Assembly (NCBI GenBank): GCA_031285645.1
Contig: JAITVU010000147.1
Location: 1-8,862, forward strand
Direction: 5' to 3'
Source: Oscillospiraceae bacterium
GTDB lineage: Bacteria > Bacillota > Clostridia > Oscillospirales > Ruminococcaceae
DNA: 8,862 nucleotides
Part shown: positions 6,574-8,862 of the stretch, one piece after another
How positions within the stretch are numbered: position 1 is the stretch's first letter
Layout: every line of letters begins with the position of its first letter
The notes under the pieces: generated by a model
The model's database searches: none
What the model saw: the letters and a program-made list of their open reading frames with translations, nothing else
What the model was told of the DNA's origin: nothing
Position numbers and translations under genes: made by a program

Positions 6574-6810
6574 GTATATGTAACTCTGCAAATCGCATGA
6601 AATATCCCTTTGCAGAAGCTTTTCTGAGACTAAAACATGCATATGCAATACCAATTGCACGAAACTTTTCACAAAATGCGTGCATAATCATCTGTCGCTA
6701 TACAGGATAAAGCGACTATCCCATATCCTCCGTCACAATACCGACCGGCACCTCAAGTTCATGCCTCCGCTTGACCTTTTATCACCAGGTAAGACACCCA
6801 AACGGTCAGC
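6574..6810. other. Intergenic between hairpin repeat copy 2 and the TetR gene, no gene seen
   Basis: A 7-bp inverted repeat, CTGCAAA (6586-6592) / TTTGCAG (6609-6615), lies just after the repeat. A short minus-strand stretch (roughly 6720-6775) translates to HELEVPVGIVTEDMG before a stop and has an in-frame stop close upstream. It may be a gene scrap but is too short to call. Confidence 0.4.
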
Positions 6811-7383
6811 CTAACGTCCAATCAAGCCGTAAAGCATCAGCTGGTAAAGCGCCTTGATTTCTGTCGAATCACTGTCCTGCCCGGAAGTCTGTACTATCGC
6901 AATAGACTCAAGATACTTCATGATGATATTGGTCGATATTTCCCTGTTAACCGCACCCTCCTGTTTGCCCGATTCAATAAAGTCCCGCAGTATATCCGCG
7001 CGAATCTGGCTTGCGCTGCTTTCATAAAGCTCGATCAGAACCTTATCACGAAGGGCCTCGGCGGAGAAAAACTCCTGCAAAAGCTGCTGGTGCTGATTGG
7101 CGCAGAGCTCCACAACCTGCAGAAGCTTTTCCTTGAAGCCAAGCTTCGATTGCAGCAGCTCTTGAGCTGCCAGGTTCGCACCTTGCATAAGCACGCGGAC
7201 GCATTCCGGTACCAGCCCGTCCTTGCTGCCAAAATAGTTGTAAATGGACACGGACGAGACCTCGGAATAGGCGGCGATATCATTGATGCTGACATTGGTG
7301 TACCCTTTTTCGCGGAACAGCTCCAGAGACGCGGCAATGATTGCGTCCTTTTTTTGTTTTGTCCGGAGTTCATATTTGTTCAT
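6811..7383 (-). CDS. TetR/AcrR-family transcriptional repressor
   Basis: This 190-residue protein has the standard family length. Residues 9-57 are the TetR DNA-binding domain: KKDAIIAASLELFREKGY (helix 1), then VSINDIAAYSEVSSVSIYNYF, the helix-turn-helix with its diagnostic YNYF at the end, and GSKDGL. The remaining helical part (about 60-190) is the variable ligand-binding and dimerisation domain, so the inducer cannot be read. The ATG at 7383 has an AGGTGA ribosome binding site 11 nt upstream, slightly far. It is transcribed divergently from the reductase-like gene at 7549, the usual arrangement in which a TetR protein represses the neighbour and itself. Its own predicted promoter (-10 TACAAT at 7416-7421) overlaps operator 1, which supports autoregulation. 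Confidence 0.93.
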   Translation of the reverse strand: MNKYELRTKQKKDAIIAASLELFREKGYTNVSINDIAAYSEVSSVSIYNYFGSKDGLVPECVRVLMQGANLAAQELLQSKLGFKEKLLQVVELCANQHQQLLQEFFSAEALRDKVLIELYESSASQIRADILRDFIESGKQEGAVNREISTNIIMKYLESIAIVQTSGQDSDSTEIKALYQLMLYGLIGR

Positions 7384-7415
7384 ACTATCACTATCACCTC
7401 ACTAAGTCTGTCCAT

Positions 7416-7444
7416 ATTGTATCATAGGATTTTCGATTTTTAAA
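7416..7444 (-). promoter_or_regulatory. Likely promoter of the TetR gene
   Basis: On the minus strand the -10 is TACAAT (7416-7421), 17 bp from a weak -35 TTTAAA (7439-7444). That -35 lies inside the left arm of operator 1, so a bound repressor would block it. Confidence 0.45.
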
Positions 7445-7466
7445 TAGCTGGGTCGGAATTTAAAAA
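7437..7466. promoter_or_regulatory. Operator 1 (inverted repeat upstream of the reductase promoter)
   Basis: TTTTTAAAT (7437-7445), a 12-bp gap, then ATTTAAAAA (7458-7466): perfect 9-bp arms. It lies 4 bp upstream of the reductase -35 and covers the predicted TetR-gene -35. The unit is identical in arms and gap length to operator 2. Confidence 0.7.
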
Positions 7467-7470
7467 CCTC

Positions 7471-7499
7471 TTGACAATGACAGGCGCCCGCGTTATACT
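7471..7499 (+). promoter_or_regulatory. Promoter of the reductase-like gene
   Basis: A consensus -35 TTGACA (7471-7476), an exact 17-bp spacer and a -10 TATACT (7494-7499), one base from consensus. This is a strong promoter, so it must be repressed to be regulated. It lies precisely between the two operators. Confidence 0.85.
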
Positions 7500-7500
7500 G

Positions 7501-7530
7501 TTTTTAAATAACAAGCAACATATTTAAAAA
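7501..7530. promoter_or_regulatory. Operator 2 (inverted repeat over the start point)
   Basis: TTTTTAAAT (7501-7509), a 12-bp gap, then ATTTAAAAA (7522-7530). The arms extend to 11 bp (GTTTTTAAATA / TATTTAAAAAC, 7500-7510 / 7521-7531). It starts 1 bp after the -10 and covers the expected transcription start, a position suited to repression. Its centre is 64 bp from that of operator 1. Confidence 0.72.
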
Positions 7531-7548
7531 CTATGCGAGGGTGATTTT

Positions 7549-8514
7549 ATGAACATACTGATGTTCGGGCGGGGTGTCATTGCCACGCAATATGGATGGG
7601 CGCTGGAACAGGCGGGAAGCAAGGTCGAATTTTATGTGCGGCCGGGACGGGCGGCCGAGTACGGCCCCTCTGTTGAATTGGATATCCTGGATGGCCGCAA
7701 GAGCTCAAAGGGGGCGCCGGTCAACGTGAGCTGGCCCATTACCATGCGGGAGGAGATTCCTCCGGATCACAGCTATGACCTGATCATCGTCAGCGTCAAC
7801 CACGAGCAGCTGGGGCCGGTAATCAAGGCCGTCGCTTCCTGGGCGGGAAATGCCACCATTCTCATGTTCAACAACATTTGGGACGATATGCAGAACATCA
7901 TCGCCCCGCTGCCAAAGGAACAGGTGGTGTGGGGATTTCCCGGTGGCGGCGGCGGATATGCCGGTAAGACGCTGCATGCCGGCTTTGTGAAATCCATCTT
8001 CCTGCAATCCGCCGATACTGCGGCATCCCAAAAACGGCACCAACAGGTGGCCGGTTTGTTTGAACAAGCCGGATTCAGGCTGTCCATCCAAAAAGATATG
8101 CGTTCCTGGTATTGGGATCACTTTTTACTGGATGCCGCTTTAGGCGCTCAAATGTTTCGGGAGGGCAGCTACGAAAGGATGTTTCGCTCCCGCGCCGCTG
8201 TGAAAGAGGCTGTTCTGGTGATGCAGGAAATACTGCCCATCATCGAACGACGGGGAGGAACGCCGCTTGCCAGCTCCAAGATGATGATGCGCCTGCCTGC
8301 CGGACTGATTGCCTTTGCGCTGTATAAGGTGATTGGCGGGGACGGCTTAATGGGCGAGATCATGAGGCGGATGGAGGCGTCCTCCCATGTATCCAAGGAT
8401 ACACAGTCCCGCTTTCCCAAAGATGTACTGGCGACTGCGCGGCAGCTCGGAATGCCCTTGCCCCGGCTGGAAGCACTGGAGCCTTATTTTGCAAGCAAAA
8501 CAGAAAGTGAGTGA
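7549..8514 (+). CDS. Ketopantoate reductase-like (ApbA/PanE family) NAD(P)-dependent oxidoreductase
   Basis: This 321-residue protein begins at ATG 7549 with GAGGGTG about 5 nt upstream. Residues 1-150 form a Rossmann domain: MNILMFGRGVIATQYGWALE is the nucleotide-binding turn of the ApbA/PanE N-terminal family, and YDLIIVSVNHEQLGPVIKAV and ILMFNNIWDD match its later strands. The glycine turn GRGVIA differs from the usual GxGxxG. The C-terminal half is poorly matched: the PanE hallmark near SSMxxDxxxGRxTEID is replaced by SSHVSKDTQSRFPKDVL. Pantothenate biosynthesis is therefore doubtful, and a reductase acting on another 2-oxo acid or ketone substrate is as likely. Control by the divergent TetR through the twin operators suggests an inducible, possibly detoxifying role. 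No partner gene of the pantothenate pathway (panB, panC) is adjacent. It is followed by hairpin repeat copy 3. Confidence 0.85.
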   Translation: MNILMFGRGVIATQYGWALEQAGSKVEFYVRPGRAAEYGPSVELDILDGRKSSKGAPVNVSWPITMREEIPPDHSYDLIIVSVNHEQLGPVIKAVASWAGNATILMFNNIWDDMQNIIAPLPKEQVVWGFPGGGGGYAGKTLHAGFVKSIFLQSADTAASQKRHQQVAGLFEQAGFRLSIQKDMRSWYWDHFLLDAALGAQMFREGSYERMFRSRAAVKEAVLVMQEILPIIERRGGTPLASSKMMMRLPAGLIAFALYKVIGGDGLMGEIMRRMEASSHVSKDTQSRFPKDVLATARQLGMPLPRLEALEPYFASKTESE

Positions 8515-8625
8515 AAGGGGCTTCCTTTGATGCCGGAATTTTGTTTGCAAATTGTTTAAAGATTTGCTGTGAACTGCCCGCATTGGTCATACCCGGCTCA
8601 AAACGAAGTCGGTTTTGTACTTCTG
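8515..8625. other. Spacer after the reductase-like gene
   Basis: This short spacer holds only a 6-bp inverted repeat, CAAAAC / GTTTTG, around GAAGTCG (8599-8617). Part of it (8583-8598, GGTCATACCCGGC) resembles the GGTCAAAACCGGC found just before hairpin repeat copy 2 (6512-6524), so the repeat's similarity may extend upstream. Confidence 0.35.
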
Positions 8626-8681
8626 GCAAATGACCAACCCAGGAGCCAATTATGTCCCCTGGGTCTTCTGTCATTTTCGTT
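8626..8681 (+). repeat. Dispersed hairpin repeat, copy 3
   Basis: This 56-nt unit differs from copy 1 (1834-1889) at only three positions. The same outer AAATGAC/GTCATTT stem and inner ACCCAGGAGCC stem are present; the inner stem has two mismatches. ATTTTCGTTATTTAT follows. It begins 112 nt after the stop of the reductase-like gene and ends about 65 nt before the likely insertion-sequence end. Confidence 0.8.
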
Positions 8682-8745
8682 ATTTATCAGTCCTGTGAAC
8701 AGTACGCTATATCCCTATTGTCTGTATAGCTTCCGTATTAACCAA

Positions 8746-8862
8746 CTAGGTTTTGTTGACACAACGACACAAATATGATAAAAAAAGAGCATGAAGATAA
8801 CAAAAAGACAGTATAACAAGATAGCAGAAATGTTTCCGGTTCAGCGAGGGAACGTAACATAC
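8746..8862 (+). mobile_element. Left end of an IS5-type insertion sequence (continues beyond window)
   Basis: A CTAG-containing junction (8746-8750) leads into GGTTTTGTTGACACAACG, a GTTGACAC-bearing end of a kind I associate with IS5-family elements. The transposase start follows 40 nt later. Only one end is visible, so neither the inverted repeat nor the target duplication can be confirmed, and the boundary is approximate. TTGACA (8756-8761) may also serve as the -35 of the transposase promoter. Confidence 0.45.
8791..8862 (+). CDS. IS5-family transposase, N-terminal fragment (cut by window edge)
   Basis: Twenty-four codons are visible from an ATG at 8791 to the window edge, with no stop. 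The peptide begins MKITKRQYNKIAEMFPVQRG and continues NVTY. It closely follows the N-terminal pattern of IS5-family (DUF4096-containing) transposases, roughly RxQYxKIxxxxPxQRGNV. The catalytic DDE residues would lie beyond the edge. The ribosome binding site is weak (AAAGAGC, ending right before the ATG), as is common for transposases. Confidence 0.72.
   Translation, partial: MKITKRQYNKIAEMFPVQRGNVTY

Noticed and set aside
6510..6710. 66-residue plus-strand ORF after pdxS
   Set aside because: It reads straight through hairpin repeat copy 2 and has no ribosome binding site or recognisable motif.

Overview
The window looks like a chromosomal, partly accessory segment from a Gram-positive anaerobe of the Clostridia. 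This is inferred from GC-rich genes set in AT-rich spacers, strong GGAGG-type ribosome binding sites, a signal-peptide surface protein with GGAI repeats, a small clostridial-type protein, a giant MalT-like LuxR regulator, and remnants of clostridial mobile elements. No single marker fixes the genus.

Layout, left to right. (1) 1-1202, minus strand: the N-terminal 400 residues of a secreted beta-helix repeat protein that runs off the left edge, with a good sigma-A-type promoter at 1271-1299. (2) 1203-2127: a decayed stretch holding a fragment of a large serine recombinase of conjugative/mobilizable-element type, a perfect 14-bp hairpin, and copy 1 of a dispersed hairpin repeat. (3) 2128-2355, minus: a 75-residue small protein resembling the DUF6514 type. 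(4) 2562-5096, plus: an 844-residue ATP-binding LuxR regulator with a TTG start and its ribosome binding site inside a predicted hairpin. (5) 5472-6344, plus: pdxS, the pyridoxal 5'-phosphate synthase subunit, with its own promoter and a leader containing a 14-bp anti-Shine-Dalgarno match; no pdxT follows. (6) Copy 2 of the hairpin repeat lies between pdxS and the convergent tetR-type gene. (7) 6811-7383 (minus) and 7549-8514 (plus): a divergent TetR regulator / ketopantoate-reductase-like enzyme pair. Their shared spacer carries two identical inverted-repeat operators, centred 64 bp apart, around a near-consensus promoter. (8) Copy 3 of the hairpin repeat, then the first 24 codons of an IS5-type transposase at the right edge.

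The clearest functional unit is the TetR/reductase pair with its twin operators. The LuxR regulator and pdxS are adjacent and co-directional, but pdxS has its own promoter, so a regulatory link is only a possibility. The most unusual sequence signals are the three-copy hairpin repeat at 3' gene ends, the twin operators, and the SD-sequestering leader of pdxS. No complete novel multi-gene system is visible.
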